From positions 558,001-622,000 of the forward strand of contig JAGMWG010000018.1 of NCBI GenBank assembly GCA_020744225.1: DNA of 64,000 nucleotides, read 5' to 3'. Below, piece by piece: positions 9,935 through 21,802 of the stretch. The first letter of the stretch is position 1. Each line of letters begins with the position of its first letter. A program made the position numbers and the translations under genes. The notes under the pieces were generated by a model. It had not been told where the DNA came from and ran no database searches. It saw nothing but the letters and a program-made list of their open reading frames with translations. Source of the stretch: Paraphoma chrysanthemicola (lineage: Eukaryota > Ascomycota > Dothideomycetes > Pleosporales > Phaeosphaeriaceae).

Positions 9935-11018
9935 ATGTGGAGCCCTGAAATGTTCGTGGCTGCCTTCGGGTTGATGGGTTCGACCTTCGCGCTCACACTC
10001 CGACAAACTTCCTCGTACCCACCACCAGAACCATGCACTGGAAACTGCACCGGTGTCCACGATCCTGCTGTGATCCGACGTAGCGATGGGACGTGGCTAC
10101 GGTATTCGACCCTCGGCAATGTCGCAATAGCGAGCGCACCCGCACTCACAGGGCCGTGGACGTACAAAGGCGCCATGCTCCCACAAGGCTCCGTCATCAA
10201 GCTTCCCGATATCGACAATCAAGAACTATGGGCGCCAGATGTATTCTTTACTAACAACCAATTCTACGCATATTACAGTGTCAGCAAAAGTGGGTACAAG
10301 AACTCTGACATTGGGGTCGCGACGAGCAAGACCGGTGATCCTGGAACGTGGACCGATCATGGCAGCGTGGGCGTCCCCAAAGCTGCACCATACAATATCA
10401 TCGATGCAAATTTCTTCCGCGAGTGCGATACGTGCAAGAACCGTTGGACGTTTGGGTCGGCTTGGGATGGGGTATTCCAAACTTCGCTTACCGACGACTA
10501 CCTCAAATGGAGCGGTGAAACGCCAAAGCAGCTATTGTATAACTCGACATATCCGGCGCATCCTCAGGATTATGTCTCGATCACGGAAGGCGGCTTCCTG
10601 TTTTGGTGGGAAGTCGCAGGCAAGAAGTACTACTATATGTTCTTCTCGTCCGGCGCGTGCTGCAATGCTGCGAACGATCTCGAAGCGCCTGGCGACGAGT
10701 ACAAGATTATGGTATGCCGCGCCGACTCAGCAAGTGGGCCCTTCTTCGACAAGGCTGGGCAGAATTGTGCTACACATAATGGCGGAAGTATCGTGCTTGG
10801 TAGCCATGGTGATGTGTATGCTCCAGGTGGGCAGGGTGTACTTGTCGACGGAGGCAGAATCGTGCTTTATTACCACTACGGTAAGTCCATTGCACATCCA
10901 CAAAGAGCGAGTGCTAACCTATACAGCTGATAAGACTATTGGTTACGGATACAATCAGTTCCTCTTTGGGTTCAATTACCTCGACGTATCGAGCGGTTGG
11001 CCAGTCGTAACAGTCTGA
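9935..11018 (+). CDS. Secreted GH43 endo-1,5-alpha-L-arabinanase
   Basis: Two exons (9935-10880 and 10927-11018) join as HYYHYG + ADKTIGYGYNQFLFGFNYL, 345 aa. The 46-nt intron has GTAAGT, a gctaac branch point and CAG. A signal peptide follows the ATG at 9935 (a second ATG at 9950 would give MFVAAFGLMGSTFALTL). The three acidic GH43 positions can be placed: Asp in GVHDPAVIR (general base), Asp in YNIIDANFF (pKa modulator) and Glu in SITEGGFLFWW (general acid). The family cuts alpha-1,5-arabinan side chains of pectin outside the cell. The order HDP, IDAN, EGG and the five-bladed-propeller length fit arabinanases better than xylosidases. The gene converges with the dehydrogenase gene 62 nt away. 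Confidence 0.88.
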
Positions 11019-11080
11019 ACTTCAACTACGTACTCCATAACAATACAAACTGTTTCTCCAGCCCGGTACCTGTTCATCGC

Positions 11081-12095
11081 TTATTTCCCAAACTTGTCCA
11101 GTATACCATCCGTCCACTCCCACAACTTCACCGCTAGCTCAACACTTGCCCCTTTACCCTGCAAATCCGCCGTCGAGTCAATGCCAACTGGTCTATAAAA
11201 GCCACCATTCCTCAGTTCGTCCTTCTTCGCGCCCGCTGCACACCACAATTGGTTCCACACACCCTGATGCGGCTCCATGATGGGGACACCACCAAGCCAA
11301 ACGGTCACTCTTGTAAATAGTCCGTTCCAGCCTTGCAAACCATTCAACATGGGTGTTCTGACGACGCCAGGATGTATCACCACACTCGTGAGCTGGGGAT
11401 ATCGGCGCGCGAGCTCGGCTGCGTACAAGATGTTGGCGACCTTGGACTGACCGTAGCGTTGCCATGGGCCTAGGATCCATCGATTCATGGTGCTGCCCTT
11501 CTCGAGCTCGTCGAAAGCGATTCCACCCGTGATCATCTGATGGAACATGTATCCGTCGCTGGTATTGGCGATAATTCGGACATCGGAGCCGGGTTCTTCA
11601 GCAGCTTTAAGAAGGTAGGGCAGGAGTTGTTTGGTGATCATTGCGTGACCAAGGTGGTTTGTTGCAAACTGGATTTCGTACCCATCGACGCTAAGGGTTG
11701 GAGGCTTCGCGATGATGCCGGCATTATTCATCAGGATGTCGAGGCGGTCATGCTTGAAGTAAGTGGCGAGCGCCTCTTTGACTGAGCGGAGCGATGAAAG
11801 GTCCATCTCGATGAACGTCAACGCGACGTCCGGATGAGTGAGCTTGATCTTGGTGATGAGGGCGTCGGCGGCGGATGCATTGCGACCGGTAAAGTAGATG
11901 TGCCTGGGATTATGCACCGCGAATGCTTTGACAGATTCTTCGCCGAGTCCCGCTGTACCTGTGAGAGTGTCAGAGGAGAGATGAGAAAAGGAAAAGATGA
12001 GTCTGACCTCCCGTGACAAGGATGACTTTTCCGGCAAGAGAGGGAATATCTCTCGCGGGATCGAAGTCGGTAATACCTTGCTGGGTTTTGCCCAT
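11081..12095 (-). CDS. Short-chain dehydrogenase/reductase
   Basis: Two exons (12008-12095, 11959-12007 intron of 49 nt, 11081-11958) give 321 aa. The start at 12095 reads MGKTQQGITDFDPARDIPSL. Across the splice the Rossmann motif TGGTAGLG is rebuilt, which confirms the junction. Further SDR marks are NNAG (ILMNNAGII) and the catalytic YGQSK (YxxxK) with the upstream Ser in IIANTSDG. It resembles the retinol-dehydrogenase/WWOX-like group of NADP-dependent SDRs that act on diverse alcohols and carbonyls; the substrate cannot be told from sequence. No signal peptide. Confidence 0.88.
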
Positions 12096-13772
12096 TGCGC
12101 CCTTCTACTTCCAGGTGGATTCGAGGTTGTGAAGTTTGATGTTAGAAAAAGCTGCAAATTGGTGGAATGGATGCAGAAGCTCGTAATCTGGAATTTCAAT
12201 GGATTTCGAGCAAGCCTGAGGGCCTCCGACCTTTATGCATCCCACAGCCTGACGACAAGCCGTCATTTGCTTCTGCTAACTCAACATTACGTTGGACGGA
12301 CGAAACGTGACTTCGTGCTTGTGGGGCTGCCTATCTCCGCCGGAGACATTTTCAGCCACGCCGACTGTGCAAATCCGGCGGAATATAATGTCCGGGAGTG
12401 CAGAATGCATCCTCATGGCGGCGGCCTACCTATTTCCAGTGCCCTTGAGCATCGGATAGGACGCCATTGACAGTCCAGCCCAGGAAGAGTCGCTCACGTG
12501 GTTCAGCGTGCAAGCTGTTGCCTTCGGTGACAGCAGCGTGAAGAAGCTCGTATTAGTCGTATCCCGTACACGCATCTGCTCAACACGGGGGGTGTTTGGA
12601 GATCAAAGATATGCATCAGATGCCTGATCAGTTTGCGCAAGTTCTTTCAACATCAGTATACAAGTCGAAGCATCGAGGCCAATGTGAGAGTCTCTGTTAG
12701 GAGAATTGCACTTTCGTGGGGTAGTGCGCTGGCCCGTTCGGGACAAGCATCCTTGGCGAAGCTAATGCCACTTGACTAGCGTACCGGCAATTGCGGATCC
12801 TCCAGTCTCGACATCTGTACTGATAAAACGCCGCCACTTGCGTGACCAAAGGACTGTTGACATTTGACATCAGCCATTCGATGTGCTTAATCGCTGTTGA
12901 GCGTGGGATAGCCTTCGTCTCTTAGTCGAGGGGCTTACTGCTGAGGGCACCCACTATGGGCAGCGGCGGATAGAAACCGCTCCTCATAGGCATCGCTCAA
13001 GAGTGTAAGCACTTATTACTGCCCGATTCTTCCTTAAGCAATATATCGCTGACTTTGTGCCTCGCTTCCAGTTCACCCTCGCTCACGATTCACACGCTTC
13101 CAGGCGTCCCTCCTGTTATGTTTGCGTCAGACCTTGATTCACAAATCGAGCCTTCAGCAGCCCAGTAATACCTGCAGCAGTTGAAATAGTCGCAACAGAC
13201 GCGGAATTTGGCCTTGTCAGAGCGTAGGACAGGGAAGCACCCAGCTCAACCAAAAGCACGTGTCGGTAGCGCAACAAGCCGACCTTTAGCATGTTGCGAT
13301 TCCCTGTCAGGTGGCCAGCCTTATCTCGAAGTCTCGTCCTACTTCGCATTCATAAGTATCCAGTCCCCTACTGTCTCTTTTCTTGCTTGTCCTTGGTCCT
13401 TCTCCAATAGCAGCAAACGGCTTTGCATTGTTGGCAGGATCTTGACTACTTCGCAAGACTAGCCTGAATAGGCCGGAAGGTGTGGCTTGGTCTGGTCAAT
13501 AATGACGAACTCCACCAATACCATGCTATATTACCATTACAACCACATCATACTTCGAATACAGTACTCTTGGTGTCCTGATCGGTCAAATAAGCCTAGG
13601 ATGACACGAAACCCGGCCAATCAGTGTTACGCAAATAGCCGCGGCTTCTTTCTGGGGCGTTCACGCCCAGAGATATTGTGAATACGCACGTGCATTCTCC
13701 TGCCGCGCAGCATCTCACATTATATCATGCCCTCGTCCGACCGTTGTTACGTTTACTCTACAATAATTGATT
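12096..13772. other. Gene-free stretch between dehydrogenase and acyl-CoA synthetase
   Basis: About 1.7 kb with no supported gene. From 12470 to 13115 no frame of even 60 codons is present on either strand. It holds the promoters of both divergently arranged neighbours. No repeat or transposon signature was recognised. Confidence 0.45.
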
Positions 13773-16050
13773 ATGGCCACTCCATCGCACCCGCGTTCCC
13801 CCATACAGCCACGAGTCTTGAAGCGAGGTCCGTATACTGTCGAAGCCGAAGGCGCGCAGAAAGTGGCCGGTGAGACACTTCCGCGTCGCCATCCTGTTGC
13901 GAAGCATACGTTACTGCACGAGCCAGAGCAGGGAGTCGCAACTGTGTATGATATCCTCGTGCGCAGTGCGCGCAAGTTTGGCAAGTCCGATGCAGTGGGC
14001 TCACGCAAGGTGCTGGACATCCACACCGAAACTAAGAAAGTGAAAAATAGCCAAGGTGACCTTGTTGACAAGAAGTGGACGTACTACGAGCTTTCCGACT
14101 ACCATTACATCTCATTCGATGAGCTGAAAATCCGCGCATTGCGCGCTGGCGCCGCGATGCGCAAGGCTGGATTGAAACAGAATGATCGCATCGAGATATA
14201 TGCTGCGACCTCCGCCTTCTGGTTCACGGTCGCACACGGTAATTAGAGGCGCATTATGTAGTTGAAGCTGTGTTCGGGGCTAATTTCAGCAGGCGCATCA
14301 TCACAATCAATTACCATTGTTACTGCCTATGTAGGACACTCCAAGTTACACAATTCTTAAAGATTACAAATATCGACACCTCCCCGGACGCTGCTAACAT
14401 TAATGAAAAGGACACACTTGGTCAAGAAGGCCTCTCACATTCACTCAAGCAGACGAACGCCAAGGCGGTTTTTATCGACCCGGCTCTGCTTCCTCGAGTC
14501 TCCGAAGCTCTGGACACGGCGCAGGAGGTCCAAACCATTGTCTTCAACGAAGACACTGCCCAGTTGATTGATCAGAAGCACGTAGATGCACTCAAGCAGC
14601 GGCATCCCACGGTCTCGCTTCACTCATTCAACGAATTCCTAGCCTCTGCGGACGAAACCGTCGAGCCCGTTCCTCCATCAACAGAGGATCTCGCGTGCAT
14701 CATGTACACCTCAGGAAGCACCGGTGCGCCAAAGGGTGTATTGCTCAAGCATAAGAATGTTGTCTCGGCTATCGCAGGTGTCAACGCGGTTGTCGAGGAA
14801 CACATGGCGTCTGGGGAACGCCTACTCGCATATCTTCCTCTCGCTCATATTATCGAATTTGTCTTTGAGAATGCGGCGTTGTACTGGGGTGGCGTTCTTG
14901 GCTATGGTAACCCTCGAACGCTGACTGATCAATCGGTCCGCAAATGTCTGGGAGACATTCGGGCTTTCAAACCATCCGTCATGGTCGGCGTACCAGCAGT
15001 GTGGGAGTCGGTAAAGAAGGGCATCATCAGTAAAGTAGGGGCATCCGGTGCGTTCAAGAGCAAGCTATTTTGGGGTGCCATGGCTGCGAAAAGGAGTATG
15101 CTATATTGGGGCGTTCCTGGTGTCAATATCCTTGACGCTCTGGTCTTCAACAAGATCAAGGATGCAACTGGCGGTAATCTGAGACTTGTTATGAATGGTG
15201 GAGGCGCGATCGCCGAGGATACTTTGCAGTTTATCTCTTTTGCAATCTGCCCGATGTTGAATGCCTACGGACTCACCGAAACCGCAGGGTATGTCAAGCG
15301 TTCAGGAGTGTTAGTCGGGTCCTCGTCGAAAATACAGCTGACTTTACTAGTATGGGCGCCATCGTTGATCCTTCGGCGTGGACATCGGGGAGCCTTGGGC
15401 GCACTCCTGGGTCTGTAGAGGTCAAGCTCGTCGACGTACCCGACCTCAATTACCTGACTTCGAACACACCGCCCCAGGGAGAGGTCTGGATACGAGGCAA
15501 CGCCGTCATCTCGGGATATCTTGATAATCCAGAGGAGAACAGCAAGGCATTTCACGATGGCTGGTTCAAGACAGGCGACATTGGTCTCTTCGACTCGTTA
15601 GGTCAACTGAAGATAATTGATCGGAAGAAGAATCTTGTCAAAACCTTGAATGGCGAGTATCTTGCGCTAGAGAAGCTCGAAGCGCTCTATCGGACTACAG
15701 CTATCGTAAACAATATTTGCGTCTACGCATCACCAAACCACGCGAAACCAGTCGCAGTCATCGAGCCGGTCGCTACTAGCCTTGGCAGAATTGGAGCTGA
15801 TATTGGAGAAACGAGTTCGTCGCACGAGAGCTTGTGCAAAAGCTCTGCAGTACGAACTGCAGTACTCAAAGAAATGCAGAAGCTAGGCAGTCAAAACGGC
15901 CTGCAGGGAATCGAGATTATTCAGAATGTCATCTTGAGTCCAGACGAATGGACACCGCAAAGTGGACTAGTGACAAACGCGCAGAAACTGAATCGGAGAG
16001 CTGTGGTCGACAAGTTCAAATATGAGATAGATGCCGCATATGCAGAATGA
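13773..16050 (+). CDS. FAA1: Long-chain-fatty-acid-CoA ligase
   Basis: Four exons (13773-14238, 14293-14330, 14411-15288, 15351-16050) give 693 aa, the normal length for Faa1/Faa4-type enzymes. The 38-nt second exon restores AHGASSQSITIVTAYDTLGQEGL. The AMP-binding motif YTSGSTGAPKGVLLKHKN lies near residue 270, and the fatty-acyl-CoA signature GWFKTGDIG followed by IIDRKKNLVKT near the C-terminus. The enzyme activates long-chain fatty acids with ATP and CoA for lipid synthesis, beta-oxidation or protein acylation. No peroxisomal C-terminal tripeptide is seen (ends YAE), which fits a cytosolic or lipid-droplet/ER protein. The gene symbol is by family resemblance to yeast Faa1/Faa4. Confidence 0.9.
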
Positions 16051-16594
16051 GAAGGCCAGAGTGTCATTGCCATGTAGATTACCTGAGCAATTTCCCCGTT
16101 AATTCGCACTCGGACTCGTCTACAAAAAGATAGCCAAATGTTGTAGAAGTTCGCCCGTTTCTGCAAAGCAATTCCTTATGCTGCGAATATCACAACGTCA
16201 CGAGAAGATATGCTACTTGCATTAGCAAGTGGACGCGGCCTAACCTTGATTTGAGCTAGTGTGGTGGCAGGCATCGACCTCGGGATCGTCGGTGTCGGAA
16301 CGAAGCACCCTACACCTCACAGCTGCTGGTCTACTTCCTTGAAACCGAACAAGGGACCATAACGCTGTTGAAGAAGTTATCGATGGTTTCCTTGCCCTTC
16401 TAGTCGAGGTTGTGAGCTTTGGTCTTTCGCACAGTGATTTGCCAAGCTCGCTAATCAGCCGCAGCCACACAATCGAACTGGCTCCTCCATATGAGCAGGC
16501 GAAGGTACACATCTTATTGCCTGACACTTGGTCCAGCATTTTATCGGCGGGCTATTTAGTTTTTCCGTATTATGGGGTTGTAAAGATTTGAGAT
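16051..16594. other. Intergenic, promoter of the second HET gene
   Basis: No supported gene between the acyl-CoA synthetase stop and the HET-domain start; only short frames without resemblance. Confidence 0.4.
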
Positions 16595-18415
16595 ATGGCA
16601 TCAGACAGACATTTCGTCTCATGTCCTGCGGACTCCGGACGGACTGCGTTCAAATATCGGCCTTTACAAAGCGAAACGCATGTTCGAGTGCTGTTTCTTC
16701 AGTCTGGGCATGATCAAGGTCCGCTACGTGGTAGGCTTCGACAGATCGACTTGAGACCTTCTCTATTGGAGGCAAGGGCAAGGCCAGGACGAATCTCCAA
16801 TCTCCGGGCAAAGGTGCAATCGGTCTTCTCAAAAGAAGAACAGGGCTACGAAGCATTGAGCTACGTCTGGGGAGATCCGCAGACCGATCGCTTCATCTAC
16901 TGTCCAACAGGTAAAATTCCAATCGCGGCGAACTTGAGTCAAGCACTCCTGCACATCCGTTGTTCGGATCGAACTCGTGTCTTATGGATTGACGCTGTTT
17001 GTATCGATCAAAAAAATGTCCAAGAACGTAGCCATCAAGTCAGCATGATGGGAAACATATATTCCCAAGCTCAACAAGTGCTGGTGTGGCTAGGACCTGA
17101 CTCACGCAACATTGCGGCGAAGACATTTGCCATTTTAAGAACACTCATCCATCCACCCTTCCTCACCGTCCCAGATGAGCAAGTCCTACCACACATGGAG
17201 CAGGTCGAAAAGAGCGTGTGGTTCACGCGCCTCTGGGTCGTACAAGAATTCTTCATGTCTAAGCGAGCCATTGCTATCTGGGGCCACGCGGAGATCAACT
17301 TCATCTACCTTCAAGCGCCATGGAGCAAGTGGTTACTTGATAGTAAGTTCCAAGGACCAAGATGGTGCGCAAGACGGGCTTGGGGCTTCCAGACGGCTCT
17401 TCGATTTACAGGCACTCTTCACTGCTCAGACCCACTCGACCGAATCTACGCTATTCTTGCCCTGTCACGCAACGATCCGGCCCTTTTCCGTGAGAAGATT
17501 GAGAAAATTGTTCCTGATTACAGCAAGTCGCCTTCGCAACTGTTCTTCGAGGTAGCGTGCATTTTTGTCGAATGTGGGAAAGCACAACAAGCTTTAGCAC
17601 ATGTCAATCACAAGAGTAGTCCAAGTGATATTGAAAGGCAACTCCCTTCCTGGGTCCCGAATTGGGGTGAATGGACGGATCATGATCTCCTCTTAGTCCT
17701 CGACAAAGGCAGTGGCGCAATGGGCTCGTACCTAGAATGTCCCACCATCGATTACGGGCGACGTATACTAACCACGAAAGGCATCGTCGTAGATGAAGTG
17801 GTAGCTTCAACGAAGTCTGATCTTCTATTTCCAGACTTGCGTTCGGCCATATGTAACATCGTCACCTTCTGGGAGGACAATTTGAAATCATCAGCAGCAT
17901 ACTCCAATTTCCGTACGACTTCCATGGAAAAGGATCCGCAAGTCAGCTTTTTGCAAGCATTGCTATATGTTAAATCCATAGATGCAAGTCTGGAAACATT
18001 GGAGACACTGGCCTCAGAGCTGTTTGCACCTCTTGGTTCTCTCGAAGAAGTTGTCCTCATGCTGGGTGCAATCCCCCAGGCTACGGATATGCTACAGTCA
18101 CTATCAAACAGTGTTCGAGATCACTGTCACGTACCAGGCGACCCACACCCTGAAGGTAACGCTGGACGGAACCATTGGAGATTTCGAAAACTTTTCATCA
18201 CCAAGTATGGTCACATAGGTCTCGGCCCATCGTCCCTACGGTCGGGCGATACACTAGCTGCAATGGAAGGGCTGTCGAGCTCGGCTTTAGTCCGAAGAGT
18301 AGATGATCACTACGCTTTCGTTGGTACATGCTATGTTCCCAGCATCGCAGATGGCGAGGCGACCGGTGGCTATCGCTCAAAGGATAATCCGATGGAAATA
18401 TTTGAGCTAAGCTAA
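16595..18415 (+). CDS. HET-domain protein
   Basis: A single 606-aa frame from the ATG at 16595. The common fungal HET lead YRPLQSETHVRVL is followed by YEALSYVWGDPQTDRF (residues 85-100), RVLWIDAVCIDQKNVQERSHQV and VLVWLGPDS, then WFTRLWVVQEF and CSDPLDRIYAILAL, the usual blocks of the standard HET family. The C-terminal half (about 300 residues) includes GYRSKDNPMEIFELS. The expected role is triggering incompatibility cell death or nonself recognition, known only from family members. It is shorter and more canonical than the other HET protein in the window, which diverges and has polyproline inserts. Confidence 0.88.
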   Translation: MASDRHFVSCPADSGRTAFKYRPLQSETHVRVLFLQSGHDQGPLRGRLRQIDLRPSLLEARARPGRISNLRAKVQSVFSKEEQGYEALSYVWGDPQTDRFIYCPTGKIPIAANLSQALLHIRCSDRTRVLWIDAVCIDQKNVQERSHQVSMMGNIYSQAQQVLVWLGPDSRNIAAKTFAILRTLIHPPFLTVPDEQVLPHMEQVEKSVWFTRLWVVQEFFMSKRAIAIWGHAEINFIYLQAPWSKWLLDSKFQGPRWCARRAWGFQTALRFTGTLHCSDPLDRIYAILALSRNDPALFREKIEKIVPDYSKSPSQLFFEVACIFVECGKAQQALAHVNHKSSPSDIERQLPSWVPNWGEWTDHDLLLVLDKGSGAMGSYLECPTIDYGRRILTTKGIVVDEVVASTKSDLLFPDLRSAICNIVTFWEDNLKSSAAYSNFRTTSMEKDPQVSFLQALLYVKSIDASLETLETLASELFAPLGSLEEVVLMLGAIPQATDMLQSLSNSVRDHCHVPGDPHPEGNAGRNHWRFRKLFITKYGHIGLGPSSLRSGDTLAAMEGLSSSALVRRVDDHYAFVGTCYVPSIADGEATGGYRSKDNPMEIFELS

Positions 18416-18595
18416 TGAAATCTTAAGCGCATTTCAAACTGATACCGCTTCACAATATATGTCTTCGTAGGGGTCGAGTTCATCTTCCTATAGCTTAGGC
18501 AGTCATCACTCTCTCCGCCTGTGTCTTTGTGACTGTTTTACTGTTGCTCAATGACTCCACAACTAGCATCTCTCCCCTTGTGCCACCCGGCCTGG

Positions 18596-19850
18596 TCATA
18601 GCATCTCAACGACTTCGTCGCTCGCAGGAATATCCTCAATCTCCCACGCTATCGAAGGTTCAAACATGCCAGACGCCTGAGTATCCGCTGCAAAAGCTTC
18701 GATCCGCTTGACCCTCCTGTTGCCAAGCTCTGGCTTATGCTGGGCTAGAAAGTAGCCGATGCCGGACCCATTGGGGCTGCCTATACAAACAGTCAGCGCC
18801 TCCTAGTTAATGCTATCAAGGTTCGATGCTGCTCACCAAGCATGGCTTTCCCAGAAGTTGATTCTGCGGTCCAGCCGACCCAAGGATATGACTTCAACGC
18901 GCGCTGCGAGTCTGGTGCCTCTAATTGTGGATCAATAGCTCGAGCGAGGATGCGCTGTGTCCTGCCATTTGTTACGGTCCATGTGATGATGAGATTCAAC
19001 TTCGCGCCCTGGTCATGCTTTGCCTTCCAGGCTAGCCAGATCACGTCAGACGATGAGCGCAATTCCGGGTACTCTTCAACTGGAACGGGAGGTCGGCGGT
19101 ACTGACTCTGATGAGCCGGTGAATATTGTTTCGCAACGACGATAACTCCATCTCGAGAATTCATGGCGATGTGATATCGCGCGCCAGTCATACGCAGCTG
19201 TCGAGTCGGATCTCTAGGATCGGGGTATGTTTGTTCGTCAAGGTTCTGGTTGACATTACCATGCGTGATGCGTTTACATTTCCAATCATCCTTCGCGGTG
19301 GAGATACCCCGAGCGTTGAAATAGGTTTCGAGGCCAAAAGCATCCTTGCCGTTGCCCATGTCACATTTTGGGTCTCTTCGCAAGACTCTGGTAACGTAAC
19401 CCCACCTGCGCAGATCTACTTAGGATCAACGTGTGAACGAAATCTACTGTGACTTGCTTGCACGCACCATTGATATCGAAAAATCTACTATGCGCCGACT
19501 CAAGCGGTGGTGTGAACAATTTGCCTGCTCCTGCGTCGTCGGCGTTCATCATGCCATTGAGCATGCATCCACGATTGTGAGCGGGAAGCCTGGCGGATAG
19601 TGAGTCAATGCGTGATTGAGTTGATTCCATCGACTCACCATTCGTCGTATGCTGGGGAACCGTCCCAACGCCGGGTGATATTGGCCAGCTTCTGGACGGA
19701 AGCTATGCGATCGCTCACATCGCCAGCTATGCGATAATCCACGACTGACTCAATGCCACTAACAGTACGAATCTGTTGCATGGTCCATTGGGAGAGAACA
19801 AGTCGCAGTGCCAAAATGAAGAAGAGCAATGCTTTCGTACGGCTCGCCAT
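18596..19850 (-). CDS. Protein with signal peptide/anchor, unknown function
   Basis: Four exons (19639-19850, 19468-19589, 18837-19415, 18596-18780) close in phase to 365 aa. The ATG at 19850 gives MASRTKALLFFILALRLVLSQ, a signal peptide or anchor. The joins read YDEW + LPAHNRGCMLNGMMNADDAG, FDIN + DLRRWGYVTRVLRRDP and KAML + GSPNGSGIGYFLAQHKPE. The rest is a soluble domain with many Trp residues and few cysteines (CKRIT, NRGCM, KCDMG) and includes VIVVAKQYSPAHQ and SDVIWLAWKAKHDQGAKLN. I do not recognise the family. It is likely secreted or facing the ER lumen. Splice-phase closure across three introns strongly supports a real gene. Confidence 0.7.
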
Positions 19851-20316
19851 CCTTGTTTTGCCAATGTGCGTTTGTAAAGCAATTATGTAACCAGATGTTG
19901 CGGGCGAAGCCTGCGATGGATCTACGTGAGCGTTCTTGAGTTGAGGCAATTTCAATGAGATGCACCAAGTGCGACCCGTGCAATAGCGGAGAATGTACTT
20001 GCAGTGCGTTTACGTAGCGGCATCACGTGGAAGGTCGTTTGATCAGCAAGACCAGCCCATATGTATATCAAACGATGGGCATTCACTTCACGAAAACTCT
20101 AATGCCTCAATGCCTCGAATTCATGCTCTCAGACTCAATCCGAGTGGCAATGCGCATTGACCTCGATCCATGTACGCGCCACTACAGATGACCATCACGA
20201 TCACGCCCTAGTTTGATCAGATCAAGTATCTGTATCGATGTATTCAGTACACGCTAATCGTAATCGCTGGGTATTCGTCTGCTCAAGCTTTGCGGAGTTA
20301 ATCAACGCGTCCAATA
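19851..20316. other. Intergenic, no gene seen
   Basis: It lies between the start of the 365-aa signal-peptide gene and the 3' end of the rhodopsin-domain gene, so it should hold the promoter of the former. Confidence 0.4.
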
Positions 20317-21802
20317 TCACCGCCTCATCGACTCATCCCACTCAAACTTCGTCGTCATCGTGATCCCATCTCTTTCCAGACTATCCACAGATCTATGCTC
20401 CCCTGCCCCACTGTGCTCACTCTCGCTCCTGTGTATCTTCGTCGTGGTCAGGCACATCTCATCGTCATCCGGCCGCCACTTCCCCGAATCTTCATGATCC
20501 TGTTTTGCTGCTGTGATAACCACACGCTGTCCACTTTTGTTCTCGATCACCTGGCCGTGCTGATCAACTTCGACATCGTCCTCGATTTGCGTGAAGTTGG
20601 TGTTTGTGAAATTTGTGCTTTCAAGATCGTCCTTCTTCTTGATCTTGCGCGTGCGTTTCTTGGAGATGGTCTCGAGTGTACCAAGCGGGTACGGACGCGA
20701 ACCGGTGCCAGAAGATTTGTTCGTTGACGGGATGTATTTAAACCATGCCTCGAGGATGTATTTGAGCAGTGGGCGCAGCGTGGGAAGGCAACCGGAAATA
20801 ATGCCAACCGATGGCTCGACGGAGCTCCAGATGAAGACATCGCTTTTCGCCCAGCTGATATCGGTGGTTTTGACGAGGTGGCTGATGGTGACGATGCGAT
20901 ACAGGGAAGCGAAGCATACGCTGGTTGTGTTAGATCAGATAAAAGGTGGTGCAAGGGGCCAACACGAGGCAATGCTTACAATGATCCGAGAAGAAACATC
21001 ACACAGATAGCAATCTTCTGTGTTCGGCCCATCTGCAACTTGATTACACTCTGCACTGGGACGATCAAGATCAACACGTCACCAATGAGGTTGATAATGC
21101 CTGTTGCCAAGTAGAACTACTAGTTGATCAGCCTGCTTCGTCACACTCGTGATGATTCTTACCTCCGCCTCATCTACAAGAAGCTTCCCTTCTCCTCCGT
21201 ACCACTGATCCCAGTAGAAGGATATTGGCCTTGCGTAGAGAGGGACAACGATGTGCCAGGTCATGAGATATCCCATGGTGAGGACAATACAAAAGTAGCC
21301 GAGCCAGGTCATGCCGAAGATTCGTCGATACAACGCGATGATCGAAAACTTGATGATACACACACTCCAAGCGTAGACAAATACGTAGGCGAAAGTTATC
21401 TGGTCTACGTCAGCTTCATTAGATGGGGCCAAATCGAGAGGCATACAATCGTGATCTGCCGCATCTCGAATGGGCCTAGAGACCAAATGTGCTTTCCCAA
21501 TCCAAAGAACCCCCCTGTTATGCAGCAGGCCAGATTACCCGCATTCAAAACCTGGCCAACGAACATCAAGTAGTCGTCCAGCCCCAGAGGTTCATTCTTC
21601 AATCTCAACCTTGTGTACTGGAAATACAAGTAAGTTCAATGTTATTTGCACAACAATGTGACAGATCAGTTCTCACCAACCGCAAAGCAACAAACAAGAG
21701 CGATAAGACGAACAAAACGATACCGATGGCATTGTTCGTAGCAGTGCGCGACTCGGTCAAGTCGATGTGAGGTGGAGGATTGGAAAAATAGTCGACTGCC
21801 AT
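20317..21802 (-). CDS. Rhodopsin-domain (SAT4 family) integral membrane protein
   Basis: Five exons (21677-21802, 21447-21617, 21163-21399, 20980-21116, 20317-20920) close in phase to 424 aa. About seven membrane segments are visible: AIGIVLFVLSLLFVALRL, then LDDYLMFVGQVLNAGNLACC, ITFAYVFVYAWSVCIIKFSI followed by IALYRRIF, YFCIVLTMGYLMTWHIVVPL, FYLATGIINLIGDVLILIVP, IAICVMFLLGSL and VFIWSSVEPSVGIISGCLP. These are typical landmarks of the fungal SAT4/PTH11-related rhodopsin-domain family (DDYLM, KFSIIALYRRIF, EPSVGIISGCLP-LRPLLKYI). The C-terminal tail of about 140 residues is cytosolic, charged and disordered. The family is placed near G-protein-coupled receptors, but ligands are mostly unknown. 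It is divergent from a nitrilase gene. Confidence 0.85.

Noticed and set aside
9412..9948. A 178-codon plus-strand frame before the arabinanase
   Set aside because: Non-ATG start, no family resemblance, overlaps the arabinanase start; treated as promoter region.
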